DNA of 64,000 bases from Salinibacillus xinjiangensis (GCF_009649735.1 NZ_WJNH01000001.1:389076-453075); one strand, 5' to 3'. Counted from the stretch's first letter, positions 54,200 to 63,335 are shown. Made by a program: numbers and translations. The notes: generated by a model not told the origin, from the letters alone.

Positions 54200-56947
54200 T
54201 TAAAGTTTCACACCACTTTTGTGAACATACCCGACTTTTCCAGATAATATAATTCGGTACCAGTTTCCATAATCACTGACAATCGGATACTTTCCTCCTT
54301 TTAATATCGTCGCAAATGGGACTAAGCTGCCTGAGCTATTATCATACACGGTTAAGTTTTCTGTAGCCTCAAATATTACATCTGAATTTTGGTAGCTTCG
54401 GTTCTCTCCTGTTATTTCATTACCTGTGCTAGGCTTCGTCGCGTCTTTATGGACATATCCGTATTTATCTCCGAACTTTATCCGATGCCAATTTCCATAG
54501 TCACTTACTCGCTCGTATTCTTCCCCCTGCTCCAGTGTTCCCATTTCAACTAGTTTTCCGGTGCTATTGTCATATACCGGGACAACATCTGTTGTCACTT
54601 CAAAGTATTTTCCAAAGTTTCGCTCTACCTTTGCACCACTTTTGTGGACATACCCCACTTTTCCTGAAAGTATAATTCGATACCAGTTGCCATAATCGCT
54701 TACAATCGGATACTTTCCACCTTTTAATATGCTGGCAATCGGGACCAAACTGCCTGAGCTATTATCATACACGGTTAAGTTTTCCGTGGCCTCAAATGTT
54801 ATATCTGAATTTTGGTAGCTTCGGTTCTCTCCTGTTATTTCATTACCCGTGCTAGGCTTGGTTGCGTCTTTGTGGACATATCCATATTTATCTCCGAACT
54901 TTATCCGATGCCAATTTCCATAGTCACTTACTCGTTCGTATACTTCTCCCTGTTCCAACGTCCCCATTTCCACCAGTTTTCCGGTGCTATTGTCGTATAT
55001 TGGGACATCATCTACTGTCACTTCAAAGTATTTTCCAAATTTCTGCTCTACCTTTACACCACTTTTGTGGACATATCCCACTTTTCCTGAAAGTATAATT
55101 CGATACCAGTTGCCATAATCACTTATTATCGGATACTTCCCACCTTTTAATATGGTGGCAAACGGAACTAAACTGCCGGTGCTATTATCATACACGGTTA
55201 AATTTTCTGTGGCCTCAAATGTTATATCTGAATTTTGGTAGCTTCGGTTCTCTCCTGTTATTTCATTACCCGTGCTAGGCTTGGTTGCGTCTTTGTGGAC
55301 ATACCCGAATTTATCTCCGAATTTTATTCGATGCCAATTTCCATAGTCACTTACTCGTTCATATACTTCTCCTTTATTTAAAGTTCCCATTTCTATTAGT
55401 TTGCCGGAGCTATTGTCATATACAGGTGTGTCATCGGATGTTACTTCAAAATAGGATCCAAATTTATTTGTTTCTTCTTCCTGCACTTCTTTTATAGGGG
55501 ACGAAATTGTTGGTACATTCAACTTCTGCCCAACGTATATCGTATCTGACGTCAGGTTATTTAATGACTTAATCGATTCGACAGTAGTTGCAAACTTATT
55601 CGCAATTTTAAATAAAGTGTCACCTGAAGCAACTGTATATAAAGTAGTTGTTGCGATTGTCTCTGTTGGTTCCTCCTCAACTGGCTGAATGTTGGGTAGA
55701 TTATTATGGCCTTTTAACCAATTCGAATAATTTGTCCAAATATCTGTATCTTCCTGACCCAAACTCCAGCTTCCCGTCCCTTTAATTTCATATTCATGCA
55801 CCAAATCTACTTTTGCTTCAATCGATCTCTCATCTTCATACCAAATATGATAAGTACCTGGACCTAATGTAGTACTTGAAAAGGTAAACGGTTCATCCGT
55901 TTCTTTAATTTTTATAATGGCCTTAGGGGATTGAGCCTTCTCATCATAAACAACAGTTGATTCATATTTTTCAATCATTTCTTCTACTCTTGAATTTGAT
56001 ATACCATATCCTCCAGAGCTCTTACCTTCTTGCCAATAACGTCCGTAAAAAGGAATACCTAGCACAATTTTATCATTAGGGACACCTTGATTAATCGCAT
56101 ACTCTATACTTCTTTTTACCCAGGGTAAACTTGCTACCGGACCCTCTGGACCATTTTGATAGCTCTCATCATATGCCATTATCATTAAGTAATCACTATA
56201 CTTTGCTAATTGGTTGTAATCGTATGATCCATGCCAGCCCTTTTGCCAGTTATTTGGGTTTGCCGCAACCGCTACAGATACTTCTTTTTCGGCTGGGATT
56301 TTTTCTCTTAATAAACGAACTAAATCTGTGTAGTTATCACGGTCTGCGTCAGTTACGTTTTCAATATCAACATTAATCCCATCTAGATTATACTTTTCAA
56401 TCACGTTTGCAATCTCCGTCGATAAACTTTCCCTATTTTCCAAAGCCGCTCTTCCGATAGTACGATCCCAATGATTACTTAAAAAAGGAACAATTTTAAT
56501 TCCTTGACTTTGCATGTTTTTTATAAAGTTAGGATCGAGTTGCCAAGTTAACTTGAGTGAACCATCAGGGTTTAAATCAAAATAACTTGGTGATGCTACT
56601 TTCAAATTTCCCTTTGTACTTTCGATTTGTTTATAATATGATGAACTACCACCAAAATAGAGGTATGACATGTTAAAATCTGTTTCGTGGGCATAAACTT
56701 CTTGTGTTGGTTGAAATGCAAAGGAAGAGATCAACATAGTTCCGAACATAATTTTTACTGTTGCTTTTTTTAGATGTGGTAGGTTTTTATTAACAAAATT
56801 TTTGGCTCTTTGTTGAATACTTACTCTCTTTTCTGGCTCATTTACTAAAAATTCATCTGAGAACTCTGTTAAATTTTGATTTAGTTGAAGAACTATAATT
56901 GGTTCATCTGGACTTTCTTCAAGTCTCCAATCCTTAAAAATCTCCAT
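54200..56947 (-). CDS. LysM-GH18 glycoside hydrolase with six SH3-like repeats and an unusual N terminus
   Basis: Residues 1-62 are charged and not secretory in look, followed by a hydrophobic segment (VKIMFGTMLISSFAF, 64-78). The GH18 barrel spans about 88-420 with the active site LDGINVDIENV (D189, D194, E196), like SleL/YaaH-type cortex or wall hydrolases. One LysM domain (about 435-478, YTVASGDTLFKIANKF) follows, then three near-identical A/B repeat pairs. Related enzymes cleave GlcNAc-containing wall glycans or chitin. The GGGTGGGTGTAG before the ATG supports this start, which makes the long N-terminal head real. It is the rightmost member of the repeat-protein set. Confidence 0.9.
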   Translation of the reverse strand: MEIFKDWRLEESPDEPIIVLQLNQNLTEFSDEFLVNEPEKRVSIQQRAKNFVNKNLPHLKKATVKIMFGTMLISSFAFQPTQEVYAHETDFNMSYLYFGGSSSYYKQIESTKGNLKVASPSYFDLNPDGSLKLTWQLDPNFIKNMQSQGIKIVPFLSNHWDRTIGRAALENRESLSTEIANVIEKYNLDGINVDIENVTDADRDNYTDLVRLLREKIPAEKEVSVAVAANPNNWQKGWHGSYDYNQLAKYSDYLMIMAYDESYQNGPEGPVASLPWVKRSIEYAINQGVPNDKIVLGIPFYGRYWQEGKSSGGYGISNSRVEEMIEKYESTVVYDEKAQSPKAIIKIKETDEPFTFSSTTLGPGTYHIWYEDERSIEAKVDLVHEYEIKGTGSWSLGQEDTDIWTNYSNWLKGHNNLPNIQPVEEEPTETIATTTLYTVASGDTLFKIANKFATTVESIKSLNNLTSDTIYVGQKLNVPTISSPIKEVQEEETNKFGSYFEVTSDDTPVYDNSSGKLIEMGTLNKGEVYERVSDYGNWHRIKFGDKFGYVHKDATKPSTGNEITGENRSYQNSDITFEATENLTVYDNSTGSLVPFATILKGGKYPIISDYGNWYRIILSGKVGYVHKSGVKVEQKFGKYFEVTVDDVPIYDNSTGKLVEMGTLEQGEVYERVSDYGNWHRIKFGDKYGYVHKDATKPSTGNEITGENRSYQNSDITFEATENLTVYDNSSGSLVPIASILKGGKYPIVSDYGNWYRIILSGKVGYVHKSGAKVERNFGKYFEVTTDVVPVYDNSTGKLVEMGTLEQGEEYERVSDYGNWHRIKFGDKYGYVHKDATKPSTGNEITGENRSYQNSDVIFEATENLTVYDNSSGSLVPFATILKGGKYPIVSDYGNWYRIILSGKVGYVHKSGVKL
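54210..55480 (-). repeat. Three tandem DNA repeats of about 420 bases in the GH18 gene
   Basis: The A/B SH3-like pair is present three times with very high DNA identity. For example, the stretch coding ENRSYQNSDITFEATENLTV occurs at about 54355-54420, 54780-54840 and 55200-55260. The period is about 420-425 bases. Such repeats are prone to expansion or loss by recombination. Confidence 0.8.
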
Positions 56948-57022
56948 CTACACCCACCCTTTACATCATTATGGGATATATTTTTTTCTTTAAGGACAGA
57001 TAGTATTCTGTAATGATAGAAC

Positions 57023-57052
57023 TTGTCTTCTTAAACCATTTACATATAGTAT
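57023..57052 (+). promoter_or_regulatory. Promoter-like sequence of the NUDIX gene
   Basis: TTGTCT (57023-57028) and TAGTAT (57047-57052) are separated by 18 bases, about 20 bases before the GTG start. Weak consensus. Confidence 0.35.
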
Positions 57053-57072
57053 TATTGTGAAGGGGGGATTTC

Positions 57073-57537
57073 GTGAATTATATAAAAAACATGAGAAAGC
57101 TCATTGGTCAGCAAACTTTATTCACTATAGGTTGTGGAATTATAATTGAGGAAGACGAAAAAATACTATTACAGCATCGTGCTGACGAGGATAATTGGTG
57201 TATTCCAGGCGGCGTTATGGAAATTGGTGAACATTTTGAAGAAACAGCTAAAAGAGAAACATTTGAGGAAACCGGGTTAGACGTTGGGAACTTAGAGCTG
57301 TTTGGGATTTATTCTGGAGAAGAATGCTTTGTTAAGTACCCAAATGGCGATCAAGTCTTTAGTGTCCAGATTATATTTAAAACTAATCAATTTACCGGTA
57401 AGTTAAAGCAAGCTGGTGATGAAAGCAGAGAACATAAATTTTTTCGTAAAGATGAATTGCCTAAAAATTTAAATCCTAGACAGATTTCATTCATTCACGA
57501 CTGGGCTGAAAAGAAAGCACAACCTGTAATTAGTTAA
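57073..57537 (+). CDS. NUDIX hydrolase
   Basis: A 154-residue protein with a complete Nudix box (GGVMEIGEHFEETAKRE then TFEETGL), which binds Mg and cleaves nucleoside-diphosphate compounds. The substrate cannot be told. The start is GTG at 57073 after a strong AGGGGGG; a later ATG at codon 7 lacks a ribosome site. It is a single-gene unit with a strong terminator and not clearly part of the glycan locus. Confidence 0.93.
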   Translation: MNYIKNMRKLIGQQTLFTIGCGIIIEEDEKILLQHRADEDNWCIPGGVMEIGEHFEETAKRETFEETGLDVGNLELFGIYSGEECFVKYPNGDQVFSVQIIFKTNQFTGKLKQAGDESREHKFFRKDELPKNLNPRQISFIHDWAEKKAQPVIS

Positions 57538-57572
57538 AAAATGAGTTTGGCACTATGCCAAACTCATTTTTT
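57535..57572. terminator. Bidirectional terminator between NUDIX and RND genes
   Basis: AAAAAATGAGTTTGGCA pairs with TGCCAAACTCATTTTTT around a 3-base loop. A and T tracts on both sides make it suitable for both convergent genes. Confidence 0.85.
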
Positions 57573-57577
57573 ATAAA

Positions 57578-60500
57578 TTATTTATCTCTCCTAAACCACC
57601 CAACAACCTTCCCAGAAGCATCATCCAACACCGTATACACAACTGGAATCAGCAACAACGTAAACAACATCGAAACCGTCAACCCAAAAATAATCACAAT
57701 CGCTAACGGCTGCTGTGTCTCAGCGCCCTCGCCGAAGCCTAGCGCTAACGGCACCATACCAAGGACAGTCGTGAGTGTAGTCATCAGAATCGGACGCATA
57801 CGGCTTGGTCCTGCATTCAGGATTGCTTCGCGTCGCTCTTGACCGCGGCGTCTTAGGATATTGATGTAATCCACCAATACGATGGCGTTGTTTACCACGA
57901 TCCCAGCAAGCATGATGACCCCGATAAAGGCTGGGATACTTAATGGGAAACCAGTGACAAATAACCCGAGTAAAATCCCGATTACGGTTGCTGGTAATGA
58001 GAACATAATGACAAATGGATGTAAGAAGTTCTCAAATTGTACTGCCATGACCGCATAGACAAGGAATATCGAGAAAATGAGCGCAAGTGATAGGTCGACG
58101 AAGGATTCGGCCATATCCTCTGCTTGCCCGCCTATGCTGTAGGTATAGCCTTCTGGTAACTTGAGGCTATCCAGCTTGTTCTCCACGTCCGTCATAATGC
58201 TCCCGAGATCTCGGTCAACTATATCACTTGACACGTTGATTTGGCGCTGCTGGTTTTCGCGTGACAAAGTATTCGGTCCTTGAATTTGTTCAAGTTCCGC
58301 TACTGTCGATAACGGAATCATCGCGCCTGTCTGCGTTTCAATTGGCAGGCTCTCAAGGTCTTCAATCGTGCTTCTTCTATCCTCAGGAAGCACAATACGA
58401 ACGTCATATTCATTTCCCTCTGAACGGTATCTGGATGCTATTTGACCAGTAAATCCAATCTGAACCTGACTCATCACTTGCTGATAGCTTAATCCATACT
58501 GAGCAGCTAACTCTCGGTTGATATTGACATTAATCTCTGGACTTCCTTCAGAGGCGGATGTTTCAGGATTGTGAATTCCCTCAATGCCCTCGAGAAGATA
58601 CACAATTTGATCACCTAGCTCTTCTAGAACTTCATATTCAGGGCCGTTTACCTGAATTTGAACAGGGGAGCCCATACCCATGCCGCCGCCCATAGCAGCA
58701 ACGCTTATTTCAGCGCCAGAAATTTCTTGTACTTGTTCATCAATGGAAGTCATAATTTCGGTTGTCGTTCGGTCTCGCTCATCTTTTGGCACGAGTTCTA
58801 TCATGTAGCTGGCTTGGTTGGATGTCGAGGCTGAGCCTCCGCCGAATCCACCTCCGCCACCGCCTACTGTTACAAAATTCGTTTTCAAAATTTCATCATA
58901 GTCGGTTAGTGTTTCATTAATTTCAGCAACGACCTCTTCTGTCGTTTCTAGGTTTGTACCCGTTGGTGTGCGCACACTAATTTCAATTTGTCCTTGGTCG
59001 GCAGTTGGCATAAATTCAGCCCCAATTGACGGGATAAGCGCCAGGCTGAGTCCAATCGCTGCAATCGTGCCAAAGATGGTCGTTTTGCGGTGGCCTAGTA
59101 CAAATTTCAAAATGCGAACATAAACGTTATTGATTTTGCTTAGTAATCGGTCAAACCAATATCTTCGGCCTGATTCCATGCTGTTTGCTGATTTGGTTAA
59201 CAGCTTGGAGGCTAGCATTGGAATTAGTGTAACCGAAACTACTAAGGACGCGATTAACGCGAAGGAAATCGTTAGAGCGAGCGGCGTAAATAGCTCAGAT
59301 GCAATCCCTTCAACAAACACAATGGGTAGGAAAACGACTAATGTCGTAGTAGTTGACGCAATCACAGCTGGTGCCAATTCAGATGCCCCGACTTTTGCCG
59401 CTTCCTTCATTGAATAGCCTCGCTGCCTGTAGGACACGATATTTTCTAATATGACAATCGAGGAGTCGACCATCATCCCGATTCCGAGCGCAAGTCCACC
59501 CATGGTCAGGACGTTGACGGTTTCTCCGGTAAAGTACATTAATGTAAATGTTGATATAATCGCAATTGGAATGGATATCCCAATGACGAGTGTTGCACGA
59601 ATGCTCTTTAAAAATAGCAGTAAAATGAGTGCCGAGAAAATAGCTCCTATGGCCATGTTTTGCACGACAGAGTCAATGGACATTTTAATAAAGGTAGAGT
59701 TGTCAAATACTACATCAAGTTCCACACCTTCTGGTAATTCGCTCTTCATGTCATCAACAGCGGCGCGCATCGTATCTGAAACATCTACGGTATTTCCGTC
59801 TGTCTTTTTCAAAATCGACATGACGACAGATGGCTTACCATTTACATAGGAAAGAGACGTCTGTTCCTTAGTCACCCGATTGACACTGGCGATATCCTCA
59901 AGATATATGGTCGCCCCTTGTGGAGTTTGAACAATCGTTTGTTTGATATCCTCTATGGAATCATATTCGCCTTGAATGCGAATTTGCAGGTTCTGGTTAC
60001 CCTTATCAATGATGCCGGCAGATGCCGATTGATTGGCTGCTCCAATCGCCTGTGCAATCGCAGATGCGTTTAGTCCATATTGGGCGAGTTTATCCTGCTG
60101 TAACTCCACTTGAATTTCTTCTGTTGTGCCACCTTCAATGCTAACGGAAGCGACACCCTCTTGTCGTTCAAAATAAGGGACGAGCTCTTCATCAGCAATG
60201 CCTTGTAATTCGGCTGCATTGTCGCCTGTTAGCCCGACCCACATCACTGGCATTTGCTGTGGATCAAAGCGTAATACATTTGGGTCTCCTGCTGTTTCAG
60301 GGAGCATTCCTTTCACTTGATCCACTTTTTCCCGGACTTCTAGGAGGGCGGTATCTAAATCCGCTCCAGTATTAAACATAAGCACGACGAGTGACGCACC
60401 AGATTGAGATTGGGATTGTACGGTTTCAATGCCTTCAATTGAGCTCACTGATGACTCAATCGGCCGCGAGACGAGCTTTTCCACTTCTTGTGGAGCTGCT

Positions 60501-60658
60501 CCCTCATAGCTAGTTGAAACAACGGCAATCGGTAAATCGATATCTGGAAATAAATCAATGGTTAAATTACGAAGAGAGACAATTCCTAGTGCAATGATAG
60601 CGACGACGATCATAAATACGCCAACTGGACGGCGTACTGAAGTATCTACGAGTTTCAC
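57578..60658 (-). CDS. RND-family efflux transporter (AcrB/SwrC-like)
   Basis: A 1026-residue pump with twelve helices and two large outer loops. Key features are the N terminus VDTSVRRPVGVFMIV, helix 4 with GLALGIGMMVDSSIVILENI (proton-relay acids), NQASYMIELVPKD in the second loop, and helix 10 with PAFIGVIMLAGIVVNNAIVLVDYI. It resembles B. subtilis SwrC, which protects against surfactin; the substrate here is unknown. It begins at a GTG immediately after the adaptor's TAA. A glycine-rich stretch (about residues 607-615) lies in an outer loop. The sequence is less AT-rich than the glycan locus. Confidence 0.93.
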   Translation of the reverse strand: MKLVDTSVRRPVGVFMIVVAIIALGIVSLRNLTIDLFPDIDLPIAVVSTSYEGAAPQEVEKLVSRPIESSVSSIEGIETVQSQSQSGASLVVLMFNTGADLDTALLEVREKVDQVKGMLPETAGDPNVLRFDPQQMPVMWVGLTGDNAAELQGIADEELVPYFERQEGVASVSIEGGTTEEIQVELQQDKLAQYGLNASAIAQAIGAANQSASAGIIDKGNQNLQIRIQGEYDSIEDIKQTIVQTPQGATIYLEDIASVNRVTKEQTSLSYVNGKPSVVMSILKKTDGNTVDVSDTMRAAVDDMKSELPEGVELDVVFDNSTFIKMSIDSVVQNMAIGAIFSALILLLFLKSIRATLVIGISIPIAIISTFTLMYFTGETVNVLTMGGLALGIGMMVDSSIVILENIVSYRQRGYSMKEAAKVGASELAPAVIASTTTTLVVFLPIVFVEGIASELFTPLALTISFALIASLVVSVTLIPMLASKLLTKSANSMESGRRYWFDRLLSKINNVYVRILKFVLGHRKTTIFGTIAAIGLSLALIPSIGAEFMPTADQGQIEISVRTPTGTNLETTEEVVAEINETLTDYDEILKTNFVTVGGGGGGFGGGSASTSNQASYMIELVPKDERDRTTTEIMTSIDEQVQEISGAEISVAAMGGGMGMGSPVQIQVNGPEYEVLEELGDQIVYLLEGIEGIHNPETSASEGSPEINVNINRELAAQYGLSYQQVMSQVQIGFTGQIASRYRSEGNEYDVRIVLPEDRRSTIEDLESLPIETQTGAMIPLSTVAELEQIQGPNTLSRENQQRQINVSSDIVDRDLGSIMTDVENKLDSLKLPEGYTYSIGGQAEDMAESFVDLSLALIFSIFLVYAVMAVQFENFLHPFVIMFSLPATVIGILLGLFVTGFPLSIPAFIGVIMLAGIVVNNAIVLVDYINILRRRGQERREAILNAGPSRMRPILMTTLTTVLGMVPLALGFGEGAETQQPLAIVIIFGLTVSMLFTLLLIPVVYTVLDDASGKVVGWFRRDK

Positions 60659-61522
60659 TTACTCGTCCCCCTTCATGACTTCCACTTTGCTACCGTCTGT
60701 GAGGGTAAGCTGTCCTTTGGTGACAACCTCAGTATCTTTTTTCAGTTCCCCTTTGATAGCTGATGATTCTGTCTGAGTGGCCAGTACCTCAACCTCTGTT
60801 CGCTCTGCAACATTGTCTTTGATGACATACACATACGTTGTATCACCATCCTCGATGAGAGCCTCTGTCGGTATAATAAGTTCATCTTCTATCATTTCCG
60901 TCGTAATCGAGATATCTGCCACCATACCAGGCTTGATGTTCTGCTCCTCATTATTGAGAGACGCTGTAATTGGATATAGTCCTGTGTCATCGGTTGTGAG
61001 TGAAATGGAGTCAACTGTCGCTGTTGCTTCCGTGTTCACTGCTGACACGACTAAATTGATTTCTTGATCTTTTTCAAAAAGCTCAAGCTGATCTGCTGTC
61101 ACACTGAAGCTTACATTGATTGGGTCAAGAGCCACAATGGAGGCAATAGGATTCTCCTGTGAAACGAGGGAATCCTCCTTAACGGTAAGCTCCTGAATAT
61201 AGCCATCAATTGGCGCTTCTACGGCTAAATTGCCTGGCGTAACCCGCGCCAACACATCTCCTTCTTCCACTTCATCCCCATTTTCCACGTTCAATTCTGA
61301 AATTTCCCCAGAACGAGGCGGTATCACCTGGGCTATCATTTCTGGCGTGATTCTTCCGTAAAAGGTTTGGTTTATGTTTAATGTTCCTTTCTCCACTTGC
61401 ACTGTTTCAACAGGGGTAATCAGCTCTTCCTCCTGTTCAGCTGAATGGTCCTCCCCCTTTGTACAAGCAGTCAATAAAAAGATCGCTGATGCGATGATTG
61501 CCGCTGTTTTCTTCCATTTCAT
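60659..61522 (-). CDS. RND efflux adaptor (membrane-fusion) lipoprotein
   Basis: A 287-residue MFP/HlyD-like lipoprotein with lipobox LLTAC (Cys near residue 20). A lipoyl/barrel-sandwich region (VIPPRSGEISELNVENGDEV, VEAPIDGYIQELTVKE) has no long hairpin helix, then beta-barrel and membrane-proximal domains (IPTEALIEDGDTTYVYVIKD). It partners the RND pump, whose GTG start abuts this stop codon. A short adaptor without a coiled coil fits a Gram-positive pump with no outer-membrane channel. Confidence 0.92.
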   Translation of the reverse strand: MKWKKTAAIIASAIFLLTACTKGEDHSAEQEEELITPVETVQVEKGTLNINQTFYGRITPEMIAQVIPPRSGEISELNVENGDEVEEGDVLARVTPGNLAVEAPIDGYIQELTVKEDSLVSQENPIASIVALDPINVSFSVTADQLELFEKDQEINLVVSAVNTEATATVDSISLTTDDTGLYPITASLNNEEQNIKPGMVADISITTEMIEDELIIPTEALIEDGDTTYVYVIKDNVAERTEVEVLATQTESSAIKGELKKDTEVVTKGQLTLTDGSKVEVMKGDE

Positions 61523-61802
61523 AATTGGTTACTCTCCTTTTATATGTAAGTTCGCTCATTTACAACAACATCATATAGTACGAATGAATTGGTTATGATG
61601 ATTCACATATTTGCTTATTTTTTAGAATGGTCTATGAAGGAATATACAATACCTTTAGAAATTGTTCAAATGGTGTGAGGAGGGTGTTGAGGAAGTGGGT
61701 TCTTTATCAATCCAACAAAAAAAGCCCTTGTAAAACGTAAATCACGTTACACAAAAAGCCCTTTTGCTTTTTAAAATAACTATTCGCTTTTGATTTATCT
61801 AT
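61523..61802. other. Intergenic region between comK and the RND adaptor
   Basis: 280 bases without a gene. Near 61715-61775 there are two AAAAAGCCC-type stretches and an imperfect stem, possibly a weak terminator for comK. The rest should hold the RND operon promoter. Confidence 0.4.
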
Positions 61803-62285
61803 TTAATCATCTTTTTTTAACCACGCATTCCGTGATAGCATAGCAATCGCAAGGCTAGTTAAATACATCTGCCTGCGAAAGGTGAAGAAGGATGTGTCTA
61901 TCACTTGTTTCATCTTATTGGTAAAAATAATTTCGGTTTTGTTTCCGTCATGAGAAGATTTGAGGTACTCTTTGATGTGGAAGAAAGAAAACCAGTAGCA
62001 GTTCATTTCCTTAGGAGATTTATTCGGGAATAGGAATACTCCAATGGACGGGTCAACAGGGATAGGTACTTTTACTTTTGTTTGAAGTATTTTCTCCATC
62101 GCTTGCTTTCGGCCATTCATTGAGGCACCACCATTGATACAGGCCTCTTCAATGATTTGCAAAGATGTTTTTGTACAATAAATTTCCCGATTTTTTTCTA
62201 GTATCCTCGTTCGATAAACTGGATCGTAATGTGGTGTGATGAGAATAGTGTTACGATTGATTTCATATTCTTCTACTTTGTTCAT
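61803..62285 (-). CDS. comK: Competence transcription factor ComK-like protein
   Basis: A 160-residue protein with the ComK features: EYEINRNTILITPHYDPVYRTRILE, YCTKTSLQIIEEACINGGASMNGRKQA, PIPVDPSIGVFLFPNKSP and CYWFSFFHIKEY. ComK binds AT-rich boxes and turns on DNA-uptake genes, including itself. It is shorter than B. subtilis ComK (192), missing part of the C terminus, as is common in other Bacillales. No ComK box (paired AAAA-N5-TTTT) was clearly found upstream. Confidence 0.93.
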   Translation of the reverse strand: MNKVEEYEINRNTILITPHYDPVYRTRILEKNREIYCTKTSLQIIEEACINGGASMNGRKQAMEKILQTKVKVPIPVDPSIGVFLFPNKSPKEMNCYWFSFFHIKEYLKSSHDGNKTEIIFTNKMKQVIDTSFFTFRRQMYLTSLAIAMLSRNAWLKKDD

Positions 62286-62325
62286 AATTTCCCCCTTTTA
62301 ACATTTTACATCCCTCTCAATGACT

Positions 62326-62353
62326 ATTTTACTATAACTATTCTGAATTGCAA
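62326..62353 (-). promoter_or_regulatory. Promoter-like sequence of comK
   Basis: On the minus strand TTGCAA (62353-62348) and TAAAAT (62331-62326) are separated by 16 bases, about 40 bases before the comK start. Consensus only. Confidence 0.35.
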
Positions 62354-62397
62354 GAAATTTTTAGTAATTTTGTACTATTTTGTAAGTTTACTCTAAA

Positions 62398-62424
62398 AAA
62401 ACCCGCATCATGTCGACACGGGCT
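62398..62424 (-). terminator. Hairpin after the Gly/Asn-rich lipoprotein gene
   Basis: On the minus strand CCCG...CGGG closes a loop that contains the palindrome TGTCGACA and is followed by a run of T. It is a plausible intrinsic terminator. Confidence 0.55.
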
Positions 62425-62433
62425 GTAATAAGC

Positions 62434-62838
62434 TTATTTGTTTTCTTCTTCCTCATTATTGGTATCTTGGCCATTTCCTTCATTTGTTCCTTCGCCATTC
62501 TCATTATTGCCTTCGTCCGGAAGAAGGTCATCTCCGTTTTCACCATTGCCACCGTTCTCTCCAGTGCCACCATTTTCTCCATTTTGAGTACCCTGGTCGC
62601 CGCCGTTTTCTCCATTTTGAGTACCCTGGTTGCCACCGTTTTCTGTTCCTTCGTCACCGCCATTTTGAGTGCCTTGATCCATTTCTTCTTCCACTGGCGT
62701 TTCTTCTTCAGTTAGTGGATCTTCTTCGCCACCACCATTACCACCATCATTATTTTCTCCATCTTCTTCTGCACAACCGACAACAAGGAATAGAGCCATA
62801 AAAGATGCCCCTAACTTCCATAACCATTTTTGTGACAT
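62434..62838 (-). CDS. Gly/Asn/Glu-rich lipoprotein, low complexity
   Basis: A 134-residue lipoprotein. The signal KLGASFMALFLVVGC puts the lipidated Cys at about residue 22. The rest is an extended acidic, disordered region of repeats such as GTQNGENGG and TEEETPVEEEMDQ. AAGGAGG lies before the ATG at 62838, and longer upstream reading is not supported. I do not know its function. It may be a spacer on the outer face of the membrane. The high-GC reverse strand creates long false frames. Confidence 0.8.
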   Translation of the reverse strand: MSQKWLWKLGASFMALFLVVGCAEEDGENNDGGNGGGEEDPLTEEETPVEEEMDQGTQNGGDEGTENGGNQGTQNGENGGDQGTQNGENGGTGENGGNGENGDDLLPDEGNNENGEGTNEGNGQDTNNEEEENK

Positions 62839-63232
62839 ATCATTTGCCTCCTTATCAATTTTGGTTTGACAAGTGTAGCTTTTCCTTTTGTTGAAAAAAA
62901 TATGTTGAAAACTAGTGATGGAAAAGCCAATCTTGATTTTAGTTTTTACCTTTTTGTGGACATTATGTATTATTACAAAGAAAAACTTCGGACATGTGCA
63001 GCAATGATGGACGGAAATAAGGGAAAGACTTATGATGGCTATGAAGGACAAAATCAGTGCTGAGATGCCTTATAGCCTCATGATGACGTGTGTGATGGGC
63101 AATATTAATGCTAAAAGACAGTAAAACGTCACTGATAAGATTTATGTAGGACAAAAACAAGCTTATATGTAAGAGAAGTGTCGTTGACGAAACAAAAAGT
63201 CAATTTAGTTAAATGAAAACAGTAAATGACCA
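62839..63232. other. Gene-free interval before the IS256-type element
   Basis: About 390 bases with only short frames lacking ribosome sites. It holds the lipoprotein promoter and probably the left junction of the mobile element; I cannot place the exact junction. Confidence 0.4.
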
Positions 63233-63247
63233 GGGAGTGTAATATGA

Positions 63248-63300
63248 ACTGTGTAAGTAAGAAATGCGTAGGGTTTCTTACTTGCACAGTCTTTTTATTT
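63248..63300 (+). terminator. Hairpin ahead of the transposase
   Basis: ACTGTGTAAGTAAGAAA and TTTCTTACTTGCACAGT form a 17-base stem with one mismatch and are followed by CTTTTTATTT. It probably stops outside transcription from entering the transposase gene, a known trait of insertion sequences. Confidence 0.65.
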
Positions 63301-63335
63301 GGTAGAATAAATATAAAGCTAAAGGAGTGATTTTG

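Noticed and set aside
54210..55480. CRISPR-like look of regularly spaced repeats
   Set aside because: The period is about 420 bases, the repeats are continuous coding sequence and no unique short spacers or cas genes are present.
2485..56947. Covalent wall anchoring (LPXTG) or SLH domains in the repeat proteins
   Set aside because: The C termini end directly after catalytic or repeat domains, without LPXTG-hydrophobic-basic tails or SLH motifs.
62410..62801. Plus-strand frames rich in His or Phe/Ser opposite the lipoprotein gene
   Set aside because: They arise from the repetitive GGN/GAN codons of the lipoprotein on the other strand and have no ribosome site.
62866..63160. Two short frames between the lipoprotein and the insertion sequence
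   Set aside because: No ribosome binding site, no signal or motif, and they overlap each other on opposite strands.
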